Below, in pieces: positions 54,986 to 63,985 of a DNA stretch of 64,000 nt (its first letter is position 1; the number at the start of each line of letters is the position of its first letter). A program made the translations under genes and the position numbers. The stretch is from Henriciella marina (GTDB lineage: Bacteria > Pseudomonadota > Alphaproteobacteria > Caulobacterales > Hyphomonadaceae), in NCBI RefSeq assembly GCF_027213945.1, contig NZ_JAPWGW010000001.1:806001-870000 (forward strand), given 5' to 3'. The notes under the pieces were generated by a model. That model made no database searches. It saw nothing but the letters and a program-made list of their open reading frames with translations, and was not told where the DNA came from.

Positions 54986-55632
54986 CAGAGCTTGCGGCCG
55001 CCCGGCAAGGCCGCGTCCGGCGCTCTGACGTAAACGGGCCGTGCAATAGTGGAGGCATCATCTGCATCGTAAGCGAACTCTGCGGTGCGCCGCGCGCTCG
55101 GGTGCGCTTCGTGAATATCAATACTCTCCAGAGCGGCACCAAGCGGACCATCGGTCTCGCCATAAACAAAGTGAGGATGGGCGCCGAGTTCGGCCTTTAT
55201 TGCGTCAAGGCCAAGTTCTTCTGGCTCCCCTGTCGCGGCGCCCGTGCGAAACCGCTGGACCCAGTATGACAGGTCAGGCGGGCGCCTCTTGGCGGGAAGG
55301 GCAACGATGGCAGAGCCCTGCTGGCCTGCGGGGAGTGCCGCTTCGAGCGCAGTCACGCCAATACACGGCACTTTCAGCGCCAATGAGAGCCCGCGTGCAA
55401 AGGCGACTCCAACGCGAATGCCGGTAAAGCTACCGGGGCCGGTGACGACACCAATCCGGTCAATGTCCTGAAGCGTGTAGCCAGCATCATCCATGCATGC
55501 AGCCACGATAGCAGGCAGACGCGCATCCTGTCCGCGCACCATCTCTTCCCGGCGTTCCGACAGGCAACTGCCAGCTTGAACTACCGCGACATCGCAAGCC
55601 GGGCCGGATGTGTTGATACCGAGTATCAGCAT
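54985..55632 (-). CDS. tsaB: tRNA threonylcarbamoyladenosine biosynthesis protein TsaB
   Basis: 215 residues. ILGINTSGPACDVAVVQ and RIGVVTGPGSFTGIRVGVAF are the ASKHA motifs. TsaB works with TsaD and TsaE in t6A37 synthesis. The C-terminal half is variable, as expected. Genes continue into rimI by a one-base overlap. Confidence 0.93.
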   Translation of the reverse strand: MLILGINTSGPACDVAVVQAGSCLSERREEMVRGQDARLPAIVAACMDDAGYTLQDIDRIGVVTGPGSFTGIRVGVAFARGLSLALKVPCIGVTALEAALPAGQQGSAIVALPAKRRPPDLSYWVQRFRTGAATGEPEELGLDAIKAELGAHPHFVYGETDGPLGAALESIDIHEAHPSARRTAEFAYDADDASTIARPVYVRAPDAALPGGRKL

Positions 55633-55647
55633 GGCACGATCGCCTGC

Positions 55648-56250
55648 CTAGAGGATCTTGCAGGCCTCATCGAAGCTAAGGCGCGGGCTACGGTCAAAGA
55701 TGGTGCTGTCATCACCATGGCCGATGGCACACAGGAAGTTCGAACGCCAGTGATGGGTCTCATCCTTGTCGGCAAAGAATTCCAGATCGACGCCATCCTG
55801 ATTGAAACCGGACATTGGTGCGCAGTCGAGCCCGAGCGCGCGTGCCGCCATCATCAGATAAGCGCCCTGGAGAGAGCCATTGCGCATGGCGTGCTCTTCG
55901 CGGGCATGCGGATCGGAGAACCAGTCCTTTGCGCCCGGATTATGCGGGAAGAGCTGGGGGATCTTCTCATGGAACATGAAGTCATTCGCGATGATGCAGA
56001 CCCATGGGGCGCTCAGCGTCTTGTCGACATTGCCTTCCATGAGGTGCGGCTTGAGGCGCGCCTTGGCCTCTTCGGTGCGAATGAAAACGAAGCGGGCCGG
56101 GCAGCAATTGGCGCTGGTCGCTCCCATCTTCGCCAGGTCATAGACCGCGCGGATCAGTGTCTCCGGCACATCCTTGTCGTGCCAGCCATTATAGGAGCGC
56201 CCCTCCCGCCAGATGAGGTCCAGTGCGTAATCATTGACCGGGTCAGACAT
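55648..56250 (-). CDS. Nitroreductase, malonic semialdehyde reductase RutE-like
   Basis: 200 residues. SYNGWHDKDV, GATSANCCPARFVFIRTEEA, NVDKTLSAPW and the terminal RLSFDEACKIL match RutE closely. RutE reduces malonic semialdehyde to 3-hydroxypropionate in the Rut pyrimidine pathway. No other rut genes are near, so an orphan role is possible. It lies 15 bases beyond the tsaB start on the same strand. Confidence 0.85.
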   Translation of the reverse strand: MSDPVNDYALDLIWREGRSYNGWHDKDVPETLIRAVYDLAKMGATSANCCPARFVFIRTEEAKARLKPHLMEGNVDKTLSAPWVCIIANDFMFHEKIPQLFPHNPGAKDWFSDPHAREEHAMRNGSLQGAYLMMAARALGLDCAPMSGFNQDGVDLEFFADKDETHHWRSNFLCAIGHGDDSTIFDRSPRLSFDEACKIL

Positions 56251-56277
56251 GGTGGGGAACTCCTTGATCGTGAAAGT

Positions 56278-56865
56278 CTACAGCGCGGCTTCGACCGCAT
56301 TCACTTCAGGCACATAAGCCTTCAGCATGTTTTCGATTCCCTGCTTCAGCGTCATCGTAGACGATGGGCAACCTGCACAGGCGCCCCGCATGGCAAGATG
56401 AACGATGCCGGTATCAGCATCGAAGCGTTGAAAGGTAATGTCGCCGCCGTCTTGTGCCACGGCTGGGCGCACACGTGTTTCGATCAGTTCCAAAATCTCG
56501 CCGACGATTTCGGCGGTTTCGCCTTCATAATCGTCCGCCGTGGTCGCATTTTCGTCGACCTGCGGCGCAGCGCCGCCATCGCTCAATACGGGAAGGCCAG
56601 CGACATAGTGGTCCATGATCGCCGCTAGAACCATCGGGCGAAGATGCTTCCAGTCAGAGCCTTCTGCCTTGGACACGGAAAGAAAATCCGGGCCCAGAAA
56701 CACGCGGGTCACACCTTCCACATTGAAAACGGTCTGCGCGAGCGGGCTCGAACCTGCTTCCTCGACGCTTGCAAAATCGAAGGGGCCGACAGCGCCGGCA
56801 ACGGTCTCACCGGGAATGAATTTGATCGTGTCGGGATTTGGCGTGGGCTCGGTCTGTATGAACAT
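56278..56865 (-). CDS. nfuA: NfuA-type iron-sulfur cluster carrier
   Basis: 195 residues from ATG 56865 (the longer frame to 56964 lacks homologous sequence). The Nfu_N domain (MFIQTEPTPNPDTIKFIPG, then VTRVFLGPDFLSVSK) precedes a NifU domain with RPAVAQDGGDITF and the CAGCPSS cluster site near residue 165. It carries 4Fe-4S to apo-proteins. In this window MiaB is a likely client type. Confidence 0.93.
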   Translation of the reverse strand: MFIQTEPTPNPDTIKFIPGETVAGAVGPFDFASVEEAGSSPLAQTVFNVEGVTRVFLGPDFLSVSKAEGSDWKHLRPMVLAAIMDHYVAGLPVLSDGGAAPQVDENATTADDYEGETAEIVGEILELIETRVRPAVAQDGGDITFQRFDADTGIVHLAMRGACAGCPSSTMTLKQGIENMLKAYVPEVNAVEAAL

Positions 56866-56967
56866 CGAAGGTCCGGCACTCTCTTGTCTGCTAACGCCAC
56901 TGAGATGGACGCCCATGCCGCCAGTTTCAAGCCGTGCCGCACCGTGCGCGATACCGCGCCACACAGA

Positions 56968-58017
56968 CTATTGCGCGGCTGCCGTACCCGTCAGTGCAGC
57001 TTCGGCGCGGTCTTCAGCATCAATGATGATCGCGCCGCCTAGATCACGCGTCGCCCGGCCTGCTTCGCTGATATAAAACGCCATCATGGCGAGATGGTCC
57101 GCCATGAGACGTGCATCGCCTGACTGGTTCGACACAAACAGCGGGTCGAGCGTTGCCGCCTTGCGCCATGCTGCAACCAGTCTGTCGATCCGGGATTGTA
57201 CCGCCTCGCTGACCAAAGTGTCCGGTTCGGCGTTGAGGCTGGCTGTGATCAGTTGGCTGGCAAGCTGTGCGCGGGCACGCGCCGCATAGAAGGCCTGAAC
57301 GTCCGCCTCGGATGCGGGCCACCCATCGCGCAGGTTCGATTGTTCACCCAGCTCAGCCACCGAAACGTCAGACCAGCTTGCCATCAGGCCGAGCTTGTCG
57401 AGCAGGTTTTCAAACCCGGTCGCATCGGATGCAAGATCACGTTCCAGACGGCCTTCGTAACGGGCAAGGGCCTCTGCGGCCGCGGCAAGCCGCGGCGTCT
57501 GTTCGAGTTGTGGATCCACGACAAGCAAACGTGCGGCAGCCGATAGGTCGGGGTCTGCTGTCCCACGCGGCGTCTTCGCCTGCATCGACATCAGCCGCGT
57601 ATACTCGCTCATTGATGAGGAAAGCGCTCCCTGCCAGGCGGGGAGGCCCGTCAGGCGTGCCTGCGGGTGCCAACCCGGCCGGTCATTGGCCCAACCCGGC
57701 CCAGCGATTTCTCGACCGATCATCGTGATGATGATCCCGGTCTCTGGTGAGGTCCAGGGGCGTTCAGCGGACAGGACGACCGGCTCATCCTTGATGTCAT
57801 GGGATCCAGCAACAAGCGCCGGATAGAATGCGGCGATCGCGAGAAGTCCCAGAACTTTCAGGGCCTTGATACTGCGACCCCACCACCATTCCGCCGTCTG
57901 CATCAGTGGCGACGGTTCGGCCTCTTCAAGATAGGAATCCGGCAGGTCCGTGCCGATAAGCGTTACAGCAAGCCCGTCTTCGCGGGTCTTTACTGGAAGC
58001 TTTTCGACATTGTTCAT
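56968..58017 (-). CDS. DUF2333-like membrane protein
   Basis: 349 residues. One helix (about 52-73) anchors a large periplasmic helical domain. GPGWANDRPGWHPQARLTGL with SMSEYTRLMSMQ and a later FYAARARAQLASQLITASL resemble DUF2333 (from memory); function unknown. It begins four bases after nfuA frame's upstream extension and shares the strand with nfuA. The GTTAAC-rich region before it holds its promoter, not identified. Confidence 0.55.
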   Translation of the reverse strand: MNNVEKLPVKTREDGLAVTLIGTDLPDSYLEEAEPSPLMQTAEWWWGRSIKALKVLGLLAIAAFYPALVAGSHDIKDEPVVLSAERPWTSPETGIIITMIGREIAGPGWANDRPGWHPQARLTGLPAWQGALSSSMSEYTRLMSMQAKTPRGTADPDLSAAARLLVVDPQLEQTPRLAAAAEALARYEGRLERDLASDATGFENLLDKLGLMASWSDVSVAELGEQSNLRDGWPASEADVQAFYAARARAQLASQLITASLNAEPDTLVSEAVQSRIDRLVAAWRKAATLDPLFVSNQSGDARLMADHLAMMAFYISEAGRATRDLGGAIIIDAEDRAEAALTGTAAAQ

Positions 58018-58170
58018 GCGGTCGCTGATCCGGCGTGGCTCGCTGGGGCACGAATTGATCAGGTGCCACAGCTTGTTGGATTAAGGTTTTGTTAACACAT
58101 AAACCTTGATCCGCCCACGGTATATTATGCGTTTATTCCGCATCCGAAACGAATAGTCGTTTCTAGAGGC

Positions 58171-58293
58171 TCAGAGACCTAATGTCTGAACAAGAGCGAG
58201 GGCGCTGGATGCCGCGATTACGGAGAGAAGTACGAAAAGCCCGATCTGTCCGCCATGATGGCGCCGTGCAGTGCGCTCAGTTGTCGTTGCCAT
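58171..58293 (-). CDS. Possible 40-residue single-pass membrane protein
   Basis: ATG at 58293 opens a 40-residue frame: a basic start (TTTERTARRHHGG) then one hydrophobic helix (IGLFVLLSVIAASSALALV) and a short tail. It starts inside the last codons of the small lipoprotein gene (17-base overlap), so the two could be translated as a pair. Positive-inside charge and a helix of the right length support it; no family is known. Confidence 0.4.
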   Translation of the reverse strand: MATTTERTARRHHGGQIGLFVLLSVIAASSALALVQTLGL

Positions 58294-58483
58294 TTTCTGC
58301 ACTTTCCTCCTGGTCTTCAGCCTCGAGGCTGCTCACCTGTTCACTGACGCCTTCAGCAAGATCCTGAACGCGGTCGAGGCGTTCTTGTTGCCTGTCGCAT
58401 GCCGAAAGCAGGGGCGTTCCGGCAAACATTGCCAGTGTCAGCAAGGCCAGAGGCCGGGACGGGATGGGCGACGGAGTCTTCAT
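58277..58483 (-). CDS. Small lipoprotein
   Basis: 68 residues from ATG 58483: a signal peptide (PLALLTLAMFAGTP) with lipobox LLSAC at about residue 29, then a short acidic, helical tail that could form a coiled coil (RLDRVQDLAEGVSEQVSSLE). No family recognised. It lies after the hydrolase gene on the same strand, 49 bases from its stop, and overlaps a 40-residue frame at its end. Confidence 0.6.
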   Translation of the reverse strand: MKTPSPIPSRPLALLTLAMFAGTPLLSACDRQQERLDRVQDLAEGVSEQVSSLEAEDQEESAENGNDN

Positions 58484-58532
58484 GTGGGGGACGCAAATAG
58501 ACTGAATCGAGCCAGATGGCGAGCAGTTTGGT

Positions 58533-59507
58533 CTAAATCGCACCGAGTGCCCTACCCACCGTTTCGCCCGCTTCGTGGATGGCATCGCGCGCTGGCGGCG
58601 AAACGGCGGTAAGGTTCATGAAGCCATGGACCATGCCGGGGTGCTCGCGGATCGTGACCGGTACGCCATGGGCCGCCAGCTTGCTGGCGTAGGCGCGACC
58701 CTCATCCTTCAGAGGGTCCCAGCCGCAGAGGACGACGTGGGCGGGCGGCAGGCCATAGAAATCATCATCCGGCGCGAATAGCGGCGACACTTTCCTGTCC
58801 ATCCGGTCGCTCTCGGCCTGAATGTAGGCATCTCGGAAATAGTCGAAAAGCCGCTCTGACAGGAAGAAGCCTTCCTGAAGGGTCAGTTTCTTGGTCCTGA
58901 TGTCAACAAACTGGACAAGCGGATAAAGCAGAAGCTGGAACGAGGGCGCGGGTTCTCCCTGCCGGTTCAGTTCCTGGCAGAGGTATGCGGCCAGATTGCC
59001 GCCAGCGCTATCGCCTGCCACGCACAGTCTTTCGGGATCCATCTTCAACAGGTCTGTGCGCTGCGTGGCCCAGTTCCAGATCGCCATTGCGTCTTCGTGC
59101 GCCGCCGGAAAGGGGTGCTCCGGTGCAAGCCGGTAGTGAACGGATAGCACGCGGCACCGCGAGCCCGCCGCCAGCCTGCGGCAGATCATGTCATGACTAT
59201 CGAGGTCACCGAGGACGAAACCCCCGCCATGGAAAAACAGGATGCCCGGCCCCGGGCCAATGCCTGCGCCAAGAGGCGTATATAGCCGGGCCTTCAGGGG
59301 TCCGTCCGCGCCATCCACGGCGAGGGTGGAAATGTCGGCGAGTTCCGGCGCATCGCGCTCTACCGACCGGCTTGCCCGGTAGAAACTGTTGCGCAGCCTG
59401 TCAGTCGACTGGACCAGATCCAGTTTGGAAAAGTCGGGAAGCTTGAAGCGGTCCAGAAAGGTGCGCAGGGTTTCGTCTAGGGCCATCAGCCTAAAATGAC
59501 GCATCAT
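58533..59507 (-). CDS. HSL-type alpha/beta hydrolase (lipase/esterase)
   Basis: 324 residues. The oxyanion motif HGGGFVLGDLDSHD is near residue 94, the catalytic Ser in AGDSAGGNLAAYL near 167, and Asp (GWDPLKDEG) and His (PGMVHGFMNL) follow. The hormone-sensitive-lipase family cuts short-chain esters. It is cytoplasmic with no signal peptide. It diverges from the isomerase-like gene. Confidence 0.88.
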   Translation of the reverse strand: MMRHFRLMALDETLRTFLDRFKLPDFSKLDLVQSTDRLRNSFYRASRSVERDAPELADISTLAVDGADGPLKARLYTPLGAGIGPGPGILFFHGGGFVLGDLDSHDMICRRLAAGSRCRVLSVHYRLAPEHPFPAAHEDAMAIWNWATQRTDLLKMDPERLCVAGDSAGGNLAAYLCQELNRQGEPAPSFQLLLYPLVQFVDIRTKKLTLQEGFFLSERLFDYFRDAYIQAESDRMDRKVSPLFAPDDDFYGLPPAHVVLCGWDPLKDEGRAYASKLAAHGVPVTIREHPGMVHGFMNLTAVSPPARDAIHEAGETVGRALGAI

Positions 59508-59568
59508 TCGCGAAATTGAAGCCGGATTGTTGCTGGCCCTGAATTATTTTTTCGGCCAGTGTGCACTT

Positions 59569-60213
59569 ATGTCCGTAATTGATGTCTTCTGGTCGTTCCG
59601 CTCGCCATACTCTTACCTGGCGACCAAGCGGCTTATCTCGCTATCCGAAACCTGGGATGTGCGCGTTCGCCCGCGCCCTGTCTATCCGATCGCCATTCGC
59701 ACGCCGGACTTCTTCCAGACTATCCGTCCGCAATGGACCCCTTATCTCATGCGGGACATCTTCCGCCTCGCTGAGTATCTCGGTCTGCCTATGGCGCGGC
59801 CAGATCCTGACCCTGTCGTCATGGACATGGCGACCCGCAAGATTTCAGAGGATCAGCCTTTTATCGGCCGCCTGACACGAATGGGCGTGCTGGCCTGCGA
59901 GGCAGGCGATGCGCAAGGCTGGGCTTTTCTGAACGAGATCTCGACACTCATCTGGTCCGGAACGCCGTGGATGACGTCGGACCATCTGGAGCAAGCGGCT
60001 GGCCGGGCCGGATTCGATCTGGCGGAACTCGATGCCCGTCAGGCTGATGAGAAGAAGAGGCTGGAAGCGATCATCAAGGACAATGAAGACGCGCAGCAGC
60101 CCTATCATTGGGGCGTGCCCCTCATGGTATTCGAGGATGAGGCCTTTTTCGGCCAGGATCGTATCGATCTTCTGGAATGGCGATTGGAAAAAGCGGGCGT
60201 CAAACGCCTCTGA
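59569..60213 (+). CDS. 2-hydroxychromene-2-carboxylate isomerase-like (DsbA-fold) protein
   Basis: 214 residues from ATG 59569; the longer frame to 59527 has no family residues. FWSFRSPYSYLATKRL carries the Ser that stands in for the thiol of DsbA, and WGVPLMVFEDEAFFGQDRID is the cis-Pro and tail region. Relatives use glutathione to isomerise aromatic ring-cleavage products. No naphthalene genes are near, so the substrate is unknown. Confidence 0.82.
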   Translation: MSVIDVFWSFRSPYSYLATKRLISLSETWDVRVRPRPVYPIAIRTPDFFQTIRPQWTPYLMRDIFRLAEYLGLPMARPDPDPVVMDMATRKISEDQPFIGRLTRMGVLACEAGDAQGWAFLNEISTLIWSGTPWMTSDHLEQAAGRAGFDLAELDARQADEKKRLEAIIKDNEDAQQPYHWGVPLMVFEDEAFFGQDRIDLLEWRLEKAGVKRL

Positions 60214-60216
60214 CGC

Positions 60217-61131
60217 TCAATAGGCGGACATCATCCAGATGATCCGCCGGATGCCGTAGCGGTCCAGATAATCGAGCCCGGTGGTCCATAGACGCGCTTT
60301 AGTCATCTCGGGCAGGTTCTCGACGCGCTGGATCATACGCACACCAAGATCGCAGAAATTTACTGCCTCAAGCGCGGCATCCATCTCCCGTCGGCTCTTG
60401 CCTTCGGTGGTCAGCAGCAGGGTGAGATCGCTGTCGAACAGTGCGCCTGTGCCCAGCGTCTGCAGCGCGCTCATGTCCGCGCGCGATGGGTAGCTTCGGT
60501 TCTGGGGCCTTATCCTCGCATCAATCACCGCATCCAGCAGGATAGTGAGTGTTTCGACCGAATAATCATAAAGCGGCTCACCGGGCGCGAGATAGGACTG
60601 CAAGAGCAGATAGGCCTCCTGCTCGGCAAGCCCTGCATAGGCGACAAGGTCGGTGCCCATGCAATAGGGCGCGCCGGATGCTGACAGGCTTTCCAGCCGC
60701 GCGCTTGTGAGATTCATGACCTCGTTTGCATAGCGTATATCGGCCTTTGAAAGCCGCTGAAGGCTCTGCATGAGAGGCTCGCTACCGGCCTGCAGGAGCA
60801 AGACGCCAATCTCGCCTTCAGGGACACCGCGTTCGAGCGCGACCAGAAGCGCCTCGCGTAACTGCCGGGCCTCTGCCGGAAATGCGCTGTCGAGCTTCCT
60901 GAAATAGGTGCGCGTCAGCGGGTCTTCGCCAAGCTCGGCACGCGCGGCTTCGGCTTCAGCTTCCCTGTCGCTGGCGACCTCATCGCTGATCTGCCCGCCC
61001 GTGAGAGCGGGCCAGATGAACAGGAGACCGGTGACGGTGAGGGCAAGCGCGAAGGCGGCGGCCACAATCCAGGTGCCGCCAGACGTCGCCTTGCCCTTTT
61101 CCCCATCCGGTCTGTCTGATTCGCCGCTCAC
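60217..61131 (-). CDS. Unrecognised membrane-anchored protein
   Basis: 304 residues. A short cytoplasmic N-terminus and one helix (WIVAAAFALALTVTGLLFIW, about 21-41) precede a mostly helical periplasmic domain. A weak resemblance to putative two-Cys patterns (PYCMGTDLV; NFCDLGVRM) suggests a disulfide. I know no family for it. It is three bases from the ligase gene upstream, so the two are probably one operon. Confidence 0.55.
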   Translation of the reverse strand: MSGESDRPDGEKGKATSGGTWIVAAAFALALTVTGLLFIWPALTGGQISDEVASDREAEAEAARAELGEDPLTRTYFRKLDSAFPAEARQLREALLVALERGVPEGEIGVLLLQAGSEPLMQSLQRLSKADIRYANEVMNLTSARLESLSASGAPYCMGTDLVAYAGLAEQEAYLLLQSYLAPGEPLYDYSVETLTILLDAVIDARIRPQNRSYPSRADMSALQTLGTGALFDSDLTLLLTTEGKSRREMDAALEAVNFCDLGVRMIQRVENLPEMTKARLWTTGLDYLDRYGIRRIIWMMSAY

Positions 61132-61133
61132 GC

Positions 61134-62990
61134 CTAAACGGAGATGACGCCGGGTGCAGGCGGCTCACTATAGAGGCCGCGGACCAGTTCGTCGCGGCGG
61201 TCGATAACGCAGCGCTGGTTCACATAGCCCTTGTCAGTGATCTCGCCTGCATCGATCGATGGCGGTTCTGTCATGACAGTGAAGCGCCTGATCTTGCGTG
61301 AGGATCCTTTCTCACCCGCATTGAACGCCTTCACTTTTTCGGTGAGATCAGCTGTGAGCTGCATCAGCGCTTTCGGCGCGTCGCCTTCAGCCTTCTTCAC
61401 ATAGGACATGAAAGTTGCCTGTGCTGGCCAGAACATCGCGGCCGCAAAGTCCTTGTCCTGACCGGCAATGACGGCGTCAAAGACCAGCGGCGAACAGGCC
61501 GCGACAAGGTCGGGCCGCAACGTGCCAACAGACACCCATGTACCGGTCGACAGTTTGAAGTCTTCGCCCACGCGGCCATCAAAGATGATGCCTTTATTGG
61601 GGTCATTCTCGTCGACCATGATGGCAGCGTCGCCGAGCTTGTAGAAGCCTTCCTCGTCGAACACTTCCGCATTCTTGTCCGGCATGCCTCGATAGCCCGG
61701 CATCACGCTCGGGCCTTTTACGCGCACTTCCAGCTTTGCCCCGTTCGGCACCAGCTTCAGCGTCATGCCCGGCAGAGGCAGGCCGATCAGGCCAACCCGC
61801 TCCACCACCCAGTGCACCACGGTGATGCCCTGTGTCTCGGTCGCGCCATACATGGTGATAATCGGGATACGCTTGCCGGTCGCTTTGATGGCGAGCGTCT
61901 GCAGCCGCTCGTAAAGATCGTCCGACAGCGTCGCGCCGCCATAGCCGATCGAGCGCATGTTCTTGAAGAAGGCTTTCAGCAGGTCGTCATCCTGCTCCAT
62001 CGCGTCGGCCAGCATGGACAGGGCAATCGGCGCAGTGCCGAAGGTTGATGGGCTCACCTCACGGATATTACGGATCGTCTCACCGAACAGGTCCGGCGTC
62101 GGCTTGCCGCCATCGATCCAGAAAGTCGCACCGTTCCAGAGCGCACCATTGAAGTTCACATTGGAGCCGGAAATGTGGTTCCACGGCAGCCAGTCGAGCA
62201 CCTGGTTGACCTCATCCGGATCGTAATCAGGGTCGCGCTCATCATCGCGGAGGCCTTCCTGGCCCGCGATCATTGAGCACATGGCCCCCTGCGTGGTCGG
62301 CACCGGCTTCGGCATCCCCGTAGAGCCAGACGTGAAAAGATATTTGCCGACGCTGTCATCGGTGAGTTTCGCCAAAGCTGCATCGACAGCCGCAGTCGGC
62401 TCGGTCTGCGCCAGCGTATCGAAAGACTGGATTTCGTTCGTGGCGCCGGTCTTGGCGAAGACGGTGCAGCCATGATCGCCCAGCGCGCTAAGCGCATTTT
62501 TGAACGGCTCGACATCCTGTACGAAAATGGCCTTTGGCTGCACAGCGCCGAAACAATGTTTCAGCTTGTTGAAATCGGTCGACATGGTCGAATAGGGGAC
62601 CGAGATCGGGGCCGCAGGTGCGCCGATTTTCTGCGCTGCCATGATGACCAGCGCGCTTTCAATTGAATTGCCCGACAGGATCATGACCGGCGCGTCCGGC
62701 CCTGCGCCCATGTTCAGGAAAGCCTGCGCCAGCGCATCGACCTTCTTCTTGCCTTGCGCGTAGGTGACAGTCCGCCACTGATCCGTCGCAGGATCGCGCT
62801 GCTTCAGCCACGGGCGGTCCGGATGTTCGGCGGCCCGCTCATCGAGGCAATGCGGAATGGTCTTCGGCCGGTCACCGGGAGACTGGCGCGGCGTCAGATA
62901 GATGGTGCCGTCATCCTTGCGGACCATTTCGATGTCCGGCTCTTTCTGCGGCAGGGGGCGAAATGGCGGCAATGCCTGTCCGTCGGCCAT
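61134..62990 (-). CDS. AMP-binding acid-CoA ligase, feruloyl-CoA synthase-like
   Basis: 618 residues from ATG 62990. The adenylation motifs are YLFTSGSTGMPKP (about residue 225), YGATETQGI (about 385) and GRVGEDFKLSTGTWVSVG (about 485), the last typical of feruloyl-CoA synthase. These enzymes activate aromatic acids to CoA esters through AMP. The hydratase-lyase partner (Ech) and vanillin genes are absent here. The membrane-anchored unknown follows by three bases. Confidence 0.88.
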   Translation of the reverse strand: MADGQALPPFRPLPQKEPDIEMVRKDDGTIYLTPRQSPGDRPKTIPHCLDERAAEHPDRPWLKQRDPATDQWRTVTYAQGKKKVDALAQAFLNMGAGPDAPVMILSGNSIESALVIMAAQKIGAPAAPISVPYSTMSTDFNKLKHCFGAVQPKAIFVQDVEPFKNALSALGDHGCTVFAKTGATNEIQSFDTLAQTEPTAAVDAALAKLTDDSVGKYLFTSGSTGMPKPVPTTQGAMCSMIAGQEGLRDDERDPDYDPDEVNQVLDWLPWNHISGSNVNFNGALWNGATFWIDGGKPTPDLFGETIRNIREVSPSTFGTAPIALSMLADAMEQDDDLLKAFFKNMRSIGYGGATLSDDLYERLQTLAIKATGKRIPIITMYGATETQGITVVHWVVERVGLIGLPLPGMTLKLVPNGAKLEVRVKGPSVMPGYRGMPDKNAEVFDEEGFYKLGDAAIMVDENDPNKGIIFDGRVGEDFKLSTGTWVSVGTLRPDLVAACSPLVFDAVIAGQDKDFAAAMFWPAQATFMSYVKKAEGDAPKALMQLTADLTEKVKAFNAGEKGSSRKIRRFTVMTEPPSIDAGEITDKGYVNQRCVIDRRDELVRGLYSEPPAPGVISV

Positions 62991-63071
62991 GGGAGTCTCC
63001 CTCAAATTTCCATTTTTATATAGCTGGTCCAGTCTATACACAGGCAAATCCCTGCCAAGAGAAAGCCGCTG

Positions 63072-63545
63072 ATGACCCTACGTAAAATCGGCCTTCACCC
63101 TGTCGGAACCGTCAGGTCTGAGCGGTCTGAACCGGTCGATGATGGCTGGGATGCTATCCCCGCGCACATCGAGCTCGACCCGGACCAGTTCACGCCTGAA
63201 GCCCTTTTTGGCCTCGACACCTTCTCCCACGCAGAGGTGGTTTTCGTCTTCGATCAGGTGCCGGACGAGAAGATCGAGCGCGGCGCACGCCATCCGCGCG
63301 GCAATAGAGACTGGCCGCTGACGGGCATCTTCGCTCAGCGCGGCAAGAACCGGCCAAACCGGATTGGCGTCACTGTTTGCCGCGTCCTGAAGGTGGAGGG
63401 GCTGAATCTTTATCTCGAAGGTCTCGATGCGATCGACGGCACACCGGTCCTCGACATCAAGCCCGTCATGGAAGGCTTCCTGCCCCGCGGCGACATCCGT
63501 GAGCCGGACTGGTCGAAAGCCCTGATGGCGGGTTATTGGGACTGA
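63072..63545 (+). CDS. TrmO-like SAM-dependent tRNA methyltransferase (UPF0066)
   Basis: 157 residues. The VirR/TsaA fold shows IGTVRSERSEP-like HPVGTVRSERSEPVD, LDTFSHAEVVFVFD, RPNRIGVTVCRVLKVEG and LDIKPVMEGF. TrmO methylates t6A37 of tRNA-Thr to m6t6A. The family usual IKPYxP is changed to IKPVME, so activity on that substrate is not certain. It diverges from the ligase gene. Confidence 0.8.
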   Translation: MTLRKIGLHPVGTVRSERSEPVDDGWDAIPAHIELDPDQFTPEALFGLDTFSHAEVVFVFDQVPDEKIERGARHPRGNRDWPLTGIFAQRGKNRPNRIGVTVCRVLKVEGLNLYLEGLDAIDGTPVLDIKPVMEGFLPRGDIREPDWSKALMAGYWD

Positions 63546-63559
63546 GGCTGGGGGGCGTG

Positions 63560-63985
63560 ATGACCGACACTTTTGATATTCGCTTCGATCCGCCAATTGA
63601 CCCGGCTGGAAGAACCTATCGCAATATTCCAATCGATGATCCGCATTTTATTTCCAAGGCTATCAAGCTCTCTATTAGCTGGGAGGTGGTCTACTGGGCA
63701 GGGCAATCCAGCTTTTCCGGCGGACGCGGCCAGATGATCAGCGTGCTTTCGGAGCTGGTACATGCATATCGAGCTTCGAAACAAAGGTCAGACTTCGAGC
63801 TTGCGCCACTAGGCGAGGAGTTGGGGCGGATCGAATTTCGCGAGAACTGCGCACTGTTCTACGATCTCTATGCGACGCCGCCAGACAAACCCATTGCGCA
63901 TTGCGAGGCTGCGCAGGTGGAGCGCTGCTACCAGGAGGCTGTCAGCGCATTCTATCACCGGATGCTCCAATTTATGGAGCATTAG
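63560..63985 (+). CDS. Unrecognised soluble protein
   Basis: 141 residues from ATG 63560, 15 bases after trmO. There is no signal peptide. Features are a SISWEVVYWAGQSSFSGGRG centre with a run of Ser/Gly, later a Cys-containing CALFYDLYATPPD, and a His-rich end (FYHRMLQFMEH). I know no family. Tight spacing suggests co-transcription with trmO. The gene ends 15 bases before the window ends. Confidence 0.55.
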   Translation: MTDTFDIRFDPPIDPAGRTYRNIPIDDPHFISKAIKLSISWEVVYWAGQSSFSGGRGQMISVLSELVHAYRASKQRSDFELAPLGEELGRIEFRENCALFYDLYATPPDKPIAHCEAAQVERCYQEAVSAFYHRMLQFMEH

